Positions 36,536 through 46,809 of a stretch of DNA of 64,000 nt are shown here, piece by piece; position 1 is the first letter of the stretch, and each line of letters opens with the position of its first letter. Location: positions 69,385 to 133,384 of the forward strand of contig NW_025862266.1 of assembly GCF_002878395.1 (NCBI RefSeq), read 5' to 3'. The notes beneath the pieces are model-generated. The model did not search any database. It was not told the DNA's origin and saw only the letters and a list, made by a program, of their open reading frames with translations. Source of the stretch: Capsicum annuum. Its lineage: Eukaryota > Streptophyta > Magnoliopsida > Solanales > Solanaceae. The translations under genes and the position numbers were made by a program.

Positions 36536-36829
36536 GGCTATAAAGATCTACTCAATATGCACAAGTTGTTCTTCATCTGGTTTTGTAGAATTTGACTTTG
36601 GTCATCATGGATCTTTAATGTCACTTGCATAAGGTTTCTGCACTTTCACTTTTCCGTATTTCCATAAAAGAATAGCATATTGTCAATATTGTTTAGTAGT
36701 AGCTTCTACTATGACATCCTCGTGGAAAGCCAGAATTATCAATCCTAATTACAGAGATACAAGAAAATGAAAAAGGATAACTCATTTGTTTTAGCAAATC
36801 AAACAGGTCTTCCTTCTATTTTAAATTAT

Positions 36830-37829
36830 ACCAAACAGATTATCTATCTGTTGCAATATTTATCATAATAAAAGAAATATTTACCATAAAAGTCCATAAA
36901 AAGCCATATAAATTTGACTGTCTTTGACATTAATGGAGTCAACAAATATTTAACAGTCATTTTGAAGCTTTCATAACCCCAAGGATAGTTGTTAAATGCA
37001 TAAAGATCCTTAGGGAGTTTCATTAAACCAAGCGGTATGTTGTTGTTAGCGACTCTCGCTCAAAGAATATTATGTACAAATCAAACCAAGCACAATGATT
37101 TGTTTTTCTCCTTTGAAAGTCTTTTACCATTCAACGCTTCTATCATATTTTTGATTTTGAAGCTTGGACCAACAAGGGACATCACACCATCACCATTACT
37201 TGAATTTCCTTTTCCATTTTTGGTATGCATGGTGCTTTTTTGGAGTTAGAATAGGTATAACTCGAGAAAAAGGTGGATAATGTTTTAGTCCAGTAACTAT
37301 GGCAAACTCCTTGCATCCAAAACAAACAAGCATGCTACAGTAATTTATCCACACCTCATCCATCTTATCTTTATTTTCACATATAAACCTATGCTTGAGA
37401 AGATCATATACCACTTTTATTTGAAAATGAGAATTGTTGACCTCTGGAAAGTCAAGATATTGCCCAAAGCAGCTTTCCTTGAAATAAGCATCCAATTTTT
37501 GTTTTTGAAGTATTTTTTAGAAGACATCGAAAGATCTTCCGATGGCTAACTTGACAATGAAATCACCAGTTAAATCGGTGGCACTATTGCACTGTATTCT
37601 CACAGAATAAGTATCAAGGCTGAAGGGTTTGATCAACTCTTTAGTATAAGGGATATTAGCATTTTGGATCATCACTCTTGAAATATTTCTCATCCCCATA
37701 TTCATTATCTTCTTCTTCCGATTGTGATATCACTTGTAAAGCAAGCTCATAGAGTGGTAGATGTAGCCTAGTTGCTTCACTTGTTCCTTTACTTGGACTT
37801 GATTTGGTTTCTTTTATTTTGGGAGCCAT
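36830..37829 (-). pseudogene. DUF1985-domain transposon-associated protein, N-terminal part, broken
   Basis: It starts at an ATG on the - strand (37829) with [14 protein letters not shown], a basic N-terminus. After a frameshift near 37660 it continues with [16 protein letters not shown] and [17 protein letters not shown]. Then, after a stop, comes a 99-codon open block at 37197-37495 with FKESCFGQYLDFPE, DLLKHRFICENKD, VWINYC and GCKEFAIVTGLKHYPP, the hallmarks of DUF1985. More remnant follows to about 36830 (VWFVHNIL, NNYPWGYESFKMTVKYLLTPL). The C-terminal Ulp1 part expected further along the - strand is absent; a Ulp1 remnant lies on the opposite strand at 35330-36010. Confidence 0.65.
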
Positions 37830-38239
37830 AATACCTAAAAATAACAAGAAATAAAAAATATTATAATTGATTAATGCATCGTTAAAAAAGGATAATAGTA
37901 AATCTAATATGTATAATAATAAACTAACAGTTTCAAAAGATCACACATCTGTTGCACCAGGTATAAATCTCTTGCAACAAATAAATAATCTTTTGGAACG
38001 GATGAGAAATATATTGGAAATAATAAATACAAATCACTCATCTATTGAAACAGATGTCTGGTTTGTGCAACAGATCAAACATCTATTGCAACATATGGGT
38101 GATCTGATGGAACTGGTATCAACTATCAATATTGTTTAGATTTCTTCCAATAAAAAGGTCGTCTATCATAATAGTCGAATGATCTGTTGGAAAAAATCAA
38201 GTCCTGGACAAGTCGTCCTATTGGAATAGTTGATAGGAT

Positions 38240-39015
38240 TTTATCCAATAGATGGTTCATCAGTTGCATCATATTATTAATCCAATGATAAATCTATTGC
38301 ATCAGATGGTTAATCTGCTGCATTAGATTTTTAATCCGTTGGTTCCTCTATTGCATCAGATGGTAAATGTGTTACATCAGATGGTTAATCTGTTGCATCA
38401 TATGGTTAATTTATTGTATTAGATTTTTAATCTGGTGGTTCCTCTGTTTCATCAGATGGAAAATCTGTTGCATCAGATGGTTAATATGTTTTATTAGATT
38501 TTTAATCTAGTGGTTTCTTTGTTGCATTAGATGGTAAATCTGTTGCATCAGATGGTTAATCTGTTGCATTAAATGGTTAATCTGTTGCATCAGATGTTTA
38601 ATTTGTTATATTAGATTTTTAATTTGATGGTTCCTCTATTTTATCAGATGGTAAATCTATTGTATCAGATGATTAATATGTTGCATTATATTTTTAATCT
38701 GATAGTTCCTCTATTGCATCATATGGTAAATTTATTGCATCATATAGTTAATCTATTTCATCATATATTAATATGAAGTTTCCTCTATTGCATTAGATGG
38801 TAAATCTCTAGTATCAGATGGTTAATATGTTGAAATAGATTTTTAATCTGATGGTTCCTCTGTTGCATCAGATGGTAAATCTGTAGCATTAGATAGTTAA
38901 TATGTCATATTATATGGTTAATATGTTACATCACATGGTTAATATGTTGTATCAGATGGTTAATATGTTGCATCATATGGTTAATCTATTGCATCAGATG
39001 GTTAATCTATTGCAG
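38240..39015. repeat. 21-bp minisatellite (CATCAGATGGTTAATCTGTTG)
   Basis: About 35 imperfect head-to-tail units of roughly TTGCATCAGATGGTTAATCTG. Variant units carry TTAGATTTTTAATCTG or GATGGTTCCTC, which recur about every 85-110 bp as a higher-order pattern. Looser copies extend left to 37940. It lies upstream of the DUF1985 start codon. There is no unique spacer between copies, so it is not a CRISPR array. Confidence 0.9.
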
Positions 39016-39905
39016 AAAAAATAGTAGCAAGATTTTGTTCAATAGAATAACAACAATATCACTATGTAGTATCACACACACCATTTTACCAAGAACAAGA
39101 ATAAATCAACCCAACAACAGGTGCAACATCAAAAACACCAACATTTTTGTTTTGTTTATACAAACACAAACAATAAAAATCAAACTTCAAAAAGTGCAAA
39201 AAACATCAAAAAAATCAAATTTCACTTTGAAAATAGAAGAGAAGATATACCAGAAATTAGGGTTTTCTTCAGATAGCATTTCAAATTAGAGAAACAAATA
39301 TTGAAATTGTTAATCAATACTAGAAGAGAAAATAACTCAAGTTTCTTTTTTTTCTTCAAGACTAAAAAGCCATAATTTTTATACCTGTGAAATAAGAAAA
39401 TGGATGATTAAGAACTCAAAACTGTTGTGATCGGAGAATAAGGCGGTCACGTCGATTGACGATTAAAGGTCGAAAAGAAATTCGAAGCCCAACTATTTTT
39501 CATCGGAGGTTGAAGTCACCGGGGATTAAGGGAGAAATTTGTAGAACTGTTGGTTGGGATAAGTTGAGAGAAACTGTCGAGAGAGAGGGGAAAGATGGTT
39601 GATTTGGCGAGGAGAGGGGTGTAGGTTGATTTGTATTTTTGAAAAGATTAGAAAGTTTTTAAAATATTAATCAAGTTCACAATTACCTTAATCAATTTTT
39701 CAAATTATATTTGACCCGTTAAGTTGGTCAATGTCATCAATAAAAAGTTCATTCAAGACTTAAATGACACCTTTCCTTCAATTTTCTCGTGTGTCTTGCT
39801 AATTTAAGTCTTGCTACTTATTAGTGAGTGAGACCCTTGTAAAGTAGTGAAGGACTCCGACACTCAGCCATTGCTATTTTGATCTCATAAACTTTTTAAA
39901 ATATA
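39016..39905. other. AT-rich interval, probable 5' flank of the DUF1985 transposon
   Basis: No recognisable gene. It includes a GC-richer block at about 39420-39610 (ggagaataaggcggtcacgt, gaggttgaagtcaccgggg) that looks like a plant 5' UTR or promoter-proximal segment, followed by AT-rich DNA. The ORF at 39035-39289 has no known features and is not called. Confidence 0.35.
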
Positions 39906-39907
39906 AT

Positions 39908-40135
39908 ATAATGAGGGACGTCCCTTGCTATATTAAAATTTTTATATAATATAAATTTATAATTTAGTGAGGGGTGACCCTTGCTATATTAAAATAATAT
40001 ATAATATTAATTTATTATTTGGTGAGGGACTTCTCTTTGTATATTAAAAATATATATAATATTAATTTATTATTTAGAGATGGACGTCTCCTACTATGTG
40101 AAAATTAATAAAAATTATAAATTTAAATATATTGA
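39908..40135. repeat. 55-56 bp tandem repeat, four copies
   Basis: Units begin TGAGGGACGTCCCTTGCTATATTAAAA and end in an AT-rich tail (ATAATATTAATTTATTATTT). Copies start near 39911, 39967, 40022 and 40078, with divergence increasing in the last one. The start of each unit contains an imperfect GGGACGTCCC palindrome. Confidence 0.85.
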
Positions 40136-40466
40136 GTCATATAAAGAAATAATTTGATTTTTTAGTATTTTGAAGGATATCCCTCCCTATGACCATGGCT
40201 AATATGGTATTTCTTTTAATATTTTACTGGAACAAAATTAAATATTTCAACAGAATATTAATGTACAACCAATAACAACTAGCAAAACAATAAGAAAATG
40301 CTTTTGAAACAATTCAAACATTAAAATTAAGCAACCAATCTTCATACATATTTATCAAACTTAAACAATATGAAAATAAGTATAAAAAGTATACAAACAA
40401 GTAGCAAAACAAATTCTTTCAAAAACTACAAACTAACAGCATCCCAAACCAAAATAACACCACCAC

Positions 40467-40670
40467 CTAATACTCCATTTCATCTTCTCCATCATCCTCA
40501 TCCTCTTCACCATCACCATCAAAGCTAGAGGGCGGAGAACAAAGAAGCTTGATTAATGTATTTACTTGATCCTTGAGTTCTTGGGCGTCTGGCTCAAGTG
40601 TTGTCCTATGTCTACTTAAAAATGTGGCTCTTTTGGCTTAGAACTCTATGAGTAGTCTGTCTATTTCAAA
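40467..40670 (-). pseudogene. C-terminal coding remnant with acidic tail
   Basis: The - strand frame reads LLIEF, a stop, AKRATFLSRHRTTLEPDAQ, ELKDQVNTLIKLLCSPPSSF and then a run of Asp/Glu ending EMEY and a TAG stop (40467-40469). A short coiled-coil-like segment followed by an acidic tail is typical of C-termini of some plant transposase-type proteins, but I cannot assign a family. An in-frame stop and the lack of an upstream frame suggest a relic. Confidence 0.35.
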
Positions 40671-40755
40671 TTTATTATATGGTGGATTCAAATAAATAAT
40701 ATAAATTCATTTGAAAGGCTAAAGTTGTAGGTAAATATCTAAAATGGGAATGAAA

Positions 40756-40760
40756 TTTTA
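40756..40760 (+). repeat. Target-site duplication TTTTA (left)
   Basis: Matches 42825-42829 on the other side of the solo LTR. Confidence 0.85.
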
Positions 40761-42824
40761 TGTAATACCCCGTACTTCTACCTATCTTGAAATCGTCCCA
40801 AGAATGTTAGAAAATTACCTTTAAAGATAAATTTATTTGTGTACACGTGGAATTTTTTGAGATTTTTACTTTTTGTTGAGTGGGAAATTGAATTAGCTTT
40901 CCAATGATACATATTTTGTCCAAATCCAGTATCGAAGTAAAAAGTTATGGACATTTTACCGAGAGCTGTCAGAACTGCCCAAGTGCGACGGGCAGGTCGA
41001 TGGACCATCGATCTAGCAACAGACCGTCGTAACTAAGGCATTAAGTCAGTATTCTAGCTAACGTGAAATGGACAGGTTGACGGACCGTTGAATTTACAAG
41101 TTGAATGATGTATCCATGATTATTACATATGTTAATGATTGTATAACCAAGGTATGCTCTCCATGTGTTTGATTAAATGCCTATGTGAAAGAAAAGTGTC
41201 ATACTAGTATGATAATATGAAATCCCCAATCATGTACAAGTTTATGCATGTCAAATATTTGATGAAATGTCTTAGTCAATGAATTATGGATACATGTGTA
41301 ACCTTTGCGATTCTTTAGAACTTCTATTTCATGAAATCTCCAACTTATTGTATTATAGATTGTCATTAGGTCATGTATTCAAGAAAGTCATGCTTTATCA
41401 GTTTCCTCCTATCGAGTCCTGGGGGTATTTGTACCCAAAAATTTATCTATGTGCCTAGAATCAGTGTCGTATTTTCAAGATACTCTCAGTTGAACCATGT
41501 TCATAGAAATTCAGTCAGTCATGTGACTCAGAAAAACTCAGTAAACTCGGTAATCTCAGAAATCCATTAATCTCTGTAGTGTTCCGTTAGTCAACGAAAC
41601 TCAGTTAACTCAGTCTAGTCAGTTAAGTTAATCATGTTCAGTGTCTATTCAGATGAGAGTAGAAATTAGTATCAAGCGAACCCAAGGATGGGAACCCACA
41701 GTTATATGAGGGTGTGATTCTTAGATGCGATCCTTACGATCCAAAACTACGTAGCCAGCATAGGTTGAGACATCATAGCCTATTATATAAGGGTAGATGA
41801 GGTCTCTTAACCTATTATCTGAGGGTTCCCTCAATTTTCATGAGAGTTACCTGTTATATGAGGGTTGCTTATAGATTTTCCCTAATTATGGTACGGTATT
41901 GACACCCTTCCAATTAGGGTTACAAATTGGACCCCAACTCAGCTATATTGCATTATTTGGGGCATATCATTTAGATGAATACTTCCCACAGTTTCAGTAT
42001 AGAATCAGGACTATCAGATACAGTCATTCAGTCTCAGTAATAGAACTTAGATAGTTCTACAGGATTTAGGACTATCAGATACAGTCAACTCAGAATAGTA
42101 TGGAACTCAGCTAGTTCTATCAGAACCTAGTTAGTAAGATACAATCGCTCAGTATAAGTTATTTCAGTTATACAGATATCAGTTTCTCATGTTATCAGTA
42201 CTCAGACTCAGTAATCATGTTATCATGAATTCAGTTATAGTTATTATGTAGTCATGCATGTATTCTCACATTCATGTTATGCAAGCAGTTAGTATAGTTC
42301 ATGCATGTGAACCATTTTGCATTTAGCCTACCTCACATGCATACCAATACATTCAAACATATCGGCGCATTTGCGCTACGGTGTTTTATACCATAGGTTC
42401 AGAAGCACGAGCTCCAGAGCATCAGTAGCATTCCAGTCTCAACAATCAGAGTTAGCTGTGAGTCCTCATACTTCGAGGACATGACCATTACTTTATTATC
42501 TCATTAATTAATTTATTAGTTGGAGTTAGTTGGGGACATGTCCCATCAACTCCTTATTCAGACAGTTCAATCAGTTAGAGACTTTTCAGACTATAGTATG
42601 TTAGGACAGTTTATTTCAGTTGTTTTAGGTATTTTATACCCCATCCAGATGTTATAGTTCATCATCTATGATGTTACATTTTTGAACCTTACATCCTTTA
42701 TTTCCACATTTATACAGTATATTATGTAGTGTTCAGGTACAGATATCAATCATAAGTTAGATTGTTGTCCTTCGGGGTCATGAGCACCATGTAGTATTTT
42801 GGGTACCAGATTCGGGGCGTTACA
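40761..42824 (+). mobile_element. Solo gypsy LTR with TTTTA target duplication
   Basis: 2,064 bp, starting TGTAATACCCCG and ending CGGGGCGTTACA, an imperfect terminal inverted repeat (TGTAAYRCCCC). It is flanked by TTTTA on both sides (40756-40760, 42825-42829). A palindrome TCGATGGACCATCGA and a related GACCGTCG motif lie at 40990-41035, about 230-270 nt from the start. The distal half aligns with the reverse complement of 15154-16370 and resembles the LTRs of array D (gtgagtcctcat, tcggggtcatgagcaccatg). The ORFs at 41373-41570 and on the - strand at 40778-41008 have no support. Confidence 0.9.
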
Positions 42825-42829
42825 TTTTA
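42825..42829 (+). repeat. Target-site duplication TTTTA (right)
   Basis: Right-hand copy of the duplication for the solo LTR at 40761-42824. Confidence 0.85.
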
Positions 42830-42830
42830 C

Positions 42831-43082
42831 TAATCCCTCCATTTTAAAAAGAATGACCTACTTTCCTTTTTAATCCGTTTAAAAAAGAATGACCCATTTT
42901 CTTTTTTGATAATATTTTAATTTCAAATTATCACATAACATGTTTATGGCCACAAGATTAAAGGGTATTTTGCCGCATTTGATACAACTTTTATTTAAGA
43001 CTACAAAATTTAAAAGTCTTCATTATTTTCTTAAACTTTCTATCAACTCAAAATAGGTCATTTTCTGAGAAGGAGGGAGCAA
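42831..43082. mobile_element. Stowaway-like MITE
   Basis: A block of about 250 bp with inverted ends: left ATCCCTCCATTTTAAAAAGAATGACCTA, right (reverse complement) GCTCCCTCCTTCTCAGAAAATGACCTA. CTCCCTCC ends with TA at the insertion site are characteristic of Stowaway MITEs, non-autonomous Tc1/mariner relatives. TA precedes the left end (42831-42832) and occurs just after the right end (43083-43084). It sits one base from the solo LTR's target duplication. Confidence 0.7.
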
Positions 43083-43242
43083 TACATTTCAATTAAGACT
43101 TGTATTGTTTAAATACCTATAATATTGTTTGATTGTGCCATTCCATTTTGACATAAAGAAAAATTATTTTTCAATAAGCAAAAATATCTAATAAATTAGA
43201 CTGACATGATTACTTTGGAGTTTGCTGAGAATAGTCTATTTT

Positions 43243-43250
43243 TATAAAAT
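43243..43250 (+). promoter_or_regulatory. Candidate TATA box of the NF-YC pseudogene
   Basis: TATAAAAT lies about 100 bp upstream of the NF-YC start codon, at a plausible distance for a short 5' UTR. Assigned only by position and sequence. Confidence 0.35.
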
Positions 43251-43346
43251 TTTATTAGTAGTAGAGACTTAGAGAAGAGAACCATTACACCTCCATATTT
43301 TCTCTGTATACAAATATTGTTAGCTTCCATTTTCCACAAAAACAAC

Positions 43347-44057
43347 ATGGACAACAACAACAACACTCACCAATCTCTAGCTGAAGCTTCGACCGCTGCT
43401 GCTACTGTTGCTGCTATAGCTCCGTCAGGCGCATATCCACCACAGAGACCCTACGACCATGTCCTTCAACAACAGCTAAAAATGTTGTGGAATTACGAAC
43501 GGCAAGAAATTGAACAAGATACCGACTTAAAAAACCACCAGATTTCCCTCACTCGTATTAAAAATATAATGAAAGCTGATAAAGATGTTCGTATGATTTT
43601 AGCTGAAACTCATGCTCTTTTAGCTAAAGCCTTTGAGATTTTTATTCAATAGCTCACTCTTAGTTCATGGCTTCACGCTGAGGATAATAAGCATAGAACG
43701 TTATAGAAGAATGATATTTTTTCAGCGATCAGTCGTACTGATACTTTCAATTTCCTTGTTGACATAATTCCCAGAGACGAAGTTAATAATGAGGGAGTTG
43801 GGCTTGGGTTAGCGCCGGGTGGTGTGCCATATTATTACCCTCTGTTGGGCCAGCTAGCTCCGGGTGGGGTAATACTTGGTAGGCCTGCTGTTCCCGGTAC
43901 TGTTCCTGGTGTTGTTCCTGATGTTGATCCATCAATGTATGTGCCTCATATGTCATTACAGGTATGGTAATCTATGTGGAAGACATCAGAGGATCATTCG
44001 TATCCTAGAGGTGGTAAAAGTAGCAGTGGACAGGCTACCGATCATGGCCAAATGTAA
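43347..44057 (+). pseudogene. NF-YC: NF-Y transcription factor subunit C (NF-YC), pseudogene
   Basis: One continuous frame of 236 codons matches the plant CCAAT-binding factor subunit C. The N-terminus starts MDNNNNTHQSL. A linker with QQQLKMLWNYERQEIEQ leads into the histone fold (ISLTRIKNIMKADKDVRMI, then SWLHAEDNK, KNDIFSAISRTDTFNFLVD and IIPRDE). A Gly/Pro/Val-rich tail ends SSSGQATDHGQM. NF-YC pairs with NF-YB, and the dimer with NF-YA binds CCAAT boxes in the nucleus. Three in-frame stops break it: TAG at 43650, TAG at 43704 and TAA at 43968, at codons 102, 120 and 208. Each is one base from a sense codon expected from the family (Glu, Gln, Gln). The frame is otherwise intact, so decay is by point mutation and recent. 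A truncated 101-residue product without the full fold could still be made. Confidence 0.85.
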
Positions 44058-45630
44058 GTTTGCAACTTTCAGATCTGAGTAAGCTAAGTCTGAAAATTAT
44101 TTTTGGGAATGAAAATGCTTATTCTGTAAACTGGAAGAGGGTGATTTTGTTATTTACTTTATTTCTTCATTAGTAGTAGAGTCAATTACATTAGTTTTTC
44201 TTATTAAAATTGGGGTTACTAAGTGTTGGAATGAAATCGGCTCAAATTGAATGAAACGGAAATTGGTTGAATCATTTATTACTTATTTACACATAAAGAA
44301 AAGAGATTTCATGTGCTTTGGTGAGTAATTAGGAGGTAAATATGTGTGCCAAACTCTTCAGAGGACCGAGTAGGGAAAAAGTAATGACATGATGAAGTAC
44401 AAAACTGGCAAAAGAATGAACATTTTTAATCTATAGGCGTATCTGCAATGAACACCAAGGTTGATGTTGTCTCAAAATTGTCTTTCGATTCTAATAATTT
44501 TATCTGTTTTCTGATTGTAGTTTCTCTATGTATCTTATTTAATTTTGCATGGCAACAAATATAACGTTTTGGGGAACCATTAAACCTTAGTACTAAATTT
44601 CTTTTGCTGCAGTTAAAAGATCTCATTTGCTACTGGTTTGGAGGCTTTAACAGCAGAAGTGAAACAAGAAATTTTGGAAGAAAATGTAATTTCTTTGTCA
44701 ATTGTAAATCCACCTTATTGCTGCTGTCTATGTACTGGTTTAACGACTTGAATTTGTGTTTAAATAAAACTCGAGTATTTTGTGTAATCTTGGATTTCAG
44801 TCGATATAATTCTTTTATGGTTACTAACTTCCAATGCCATATGCTGATATAGCTATATTCAGATATAGCTGTTTCTGGTTCCTAACTACTTTTTCTCTTT
44901 CGGAACTAATAATTCTTGATTAGTGTTTGTAGTTTTGTTGTTTTCGTGCAATGTCGTGAAGATAACAAAAGCTGGTGTATACCTGCATATGTCAATTTTT
45001 TTGTTTTTTCTAATCAGTTCGATTATATGACTTATTTGTCATAATGATGGACACTCAAAGAACCTGAAAATGAGGAGGTCTCTAGCTAACACTCGGTGTC
45101 CGATATTTAGGGCTTAGCTTACTAATCTCATGTTGTTTACTTTCCATCCATTTCCGAAACATCCACCCGTTTCTGTAGGGTTATGGCTCCGGGTGGGGCT
45201 TGGAACTTATTAAATGCATGGTCGCAGTGAATATTCACTCATCGTCGATGGGGACCCTCTAATCGCTCTTCTACCATGCAACCATCTTGCCGTGGTAGAT
45301 GTTTTTTACAAATTAGGCTTAGAAATGGTAACATACAATAGCCTGTGCACTGTACTCGATGTGTCCGACCATCTGTTGGAATACCACGTCTCCGGCATTT
45401 TGACTTGTGTCAATGGAACCTCTAGCTTCTAGGATTTTTATGATTTGGGAGGTTTTGGAAGATAAAAGATTTTGGAAGGAAAGATGATTTTGGAGGATTT
45501 GGAAGTGTATAGTTGGGTAGTATCTAAGATTTTGGAGGATTTGGAAGGTTAATCTATGTTTAGTAATTAACTATTTCCAAATGTGGGATTGCAACTGTAT
45601 TTTTGTTTGCTTATAGCGTTTTAACATAGT
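44058..45630 (+). other. NF-YC 3' flank with no confident gene
   Basis: AATGTAAGT at 44051-44059 overlaps the NF-YC stop and looks like a splice donor. TTTTGCTGCAG at about 44603-44613 looks like an acceptor, so a 3' UTR intron is possible. A 72-codon frame at 45214-45432 (HGRSEYSLIVDGDPL...) lies in a GC-richer block from 45180; I do not recognise it. Short repeats of TTTGGAGGATTTGGAAG occur at 45455-45555. The rest is AT-rich with no recognisable function. Confidence 0.35.
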
Positions 45631-45639
45631 ATTGAGGCT

Positions 45640-45895
45640 GAGTCAAGGCCAAAGATCAGGGAGAAAGGCCTATTTGATGGACAACGGGTGAATATTCCTA
45701 CACCATTCCTTGGTCCCAAGGAACTGAAGAGGCTAGCTTAGCCAAAAGATGGTTATTGGTTCAAGAACGTTAGCTGTCCCTGCTTTTTCAGTGTTAGAAG
45801 GGGTAAAGAAAATGCCCCAGACACTGTTCGAATACCAAGTGATACAACACTAAAGTCACCTATTCCATACTCCCAGGAAGAGCTCAAACAACTTT
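45640..45895 (+). rRNA. rrn26: Fragment resembling mitochondrial 26S rRNA (nuclear insert)
   Basis: Several phrases match what I recall of plant mitochondrial 26S rRNA: AGGCCTATTTGATGGACAAC, GGGTGAATATTCCTACACCA, AAAAGATGGTTATTGGTTCA, GTCCCTGCTTTTTCAG and CATACTCCCAGGAAGAGCTC, in that order on the + strand. It covers only about 250 bp of a gene over 3 kb. It differs at many positions from the remembered sequence and sits in nuclear repeat DNA, so it is a decayed organelle-to-nucleus transfer and not a working rRNA. Confidence 0.6.
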
Positions 45896-46405
45896 GAGCA
45901 ATCTCCGGCCTGGAAAATGCAGCGAACTCTTGAAACTAGGACTTTGTTCACCTTTCATTTTGTTTGTACCTTCTTGGCTTAGGCTTCCAACTAAAGAACA
46001 TGGCCTTGCCTCCTTGTATCAATCAGAAGCTAAGCACTTGAAAAGTGTGGTAAGAAAGATTTCTCCTATCAGTGCAACAGTCCACCAATAGCTGAAAAGA
46101 GGGTTGCCATACCTACAAGAGTCGTCTAGTTCTTACGGAAGCTCTTTCTTACCAGTCAATCAAGTAATATAAGAACTATATCTTACCTTATAGCCCTGTG
46201 CGGTGGGTTGTTTTTGAAATTAATTTTGTAGACACTACAAAGTATTACGTAGATAAGGAGTAGATGAATGAGGGGCTATGTTTAATATTGTTGAATTTGC
46301 ACCATACTATCTTTATTTACTGATTGAGAAATCGTTCATTGGTTGAGTTTCTTATCAGTCATATGCATATATCAGGTGTTTGGTCATCACATCAGAATAG
46401 ATTAT
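45896..46405. other. Unassigned interval between the rRNA fragment and the copia LTR
   Basis: A 65-codon frame at 45894-46091 has no features I recognise. The first 300 bp (to about 46200) have the even base composition of organellar DNA and may extend the mitochondrial insert. The remainder to 46405 is AT-rich with nothing identifiable. ATTAT at 46401-46405 is the presumed left target duplication of the copia element. Confidence 0.3.
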
Positions 46406-46735
46406 TGTTATGATCGGAAAAAATAAGAAATACCACAAAGCAAAAGAAAACAAGAAGAACACATACAGATTTACATGGAAACCCTTGTGGAAAAACCACG
46501 AGCAGAGGAGGAGGATTTTCACTATAATGGATAGGAGTACAATAAGGAGAAGAAAGTGTTAATGACGTGTTTTATGTGTTACGTCCAAAATGACCCACTA
46601 AATGAACTTATAAAATAAGCGCGTAGAAATAAGTCCTAAGCCCAAATCAAAAACCCTACAAGAAATCACAAACATAGGTCGCATCACAAAATTTTTAGGG
46701 CCGGATCAATAAAATTTGGGTCACAAACTCTAACA
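46406..46735 (-). repeat. 3' LTR of a Ty1/copia element
   Basis: 330 bp with inverted ends TGTTATGATC and CTCTAACA (TGTTA/TAACA), a normal length for a copia LTR. A polypurine tract adjoins its right side and the copia RNase H region lies upstream. The other LTR is beyond the right edge of the window. Confidence 0.75.
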
Positions 46736-46752
46736 ATCTTCACTTTGACATG
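46736..46752 (-). promoter_or_regulatory. Polypurine tract of the copia element
   Basis: On the - strand it reads ATGTCAAAGTGAAGATT just before the LTR start TGTTAGAG. GTCAAAGTGGGAGA-type tracts are normal for Tnt1-like elements. Confidence 0.6.
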
Positions 46753-46809
46753 AATTCTAATTCCAAATTCAAATCCGTTTCAAGAAAAATCTTTACCTCT
46801 TCCATAAAA

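Noticed and set aside
38240..39015. Repeat array that could be mistaken for CRISPR
   Set aside because: Units are contiguous 21-mers without unique spacers, they are degenerate, and the genome is plant.
40778..41008. 76-codon - strand frame at the start of the solo LTR
   Set aside because: It contains the palindrome block of the LTR and ends at the LTR border; no homology recognised.
44426..44852. Frames on both strands downstream of NF-YC
   Set aside because: They look like intron or UTR sequence of the NF-YC relic; no conserved protein motif.
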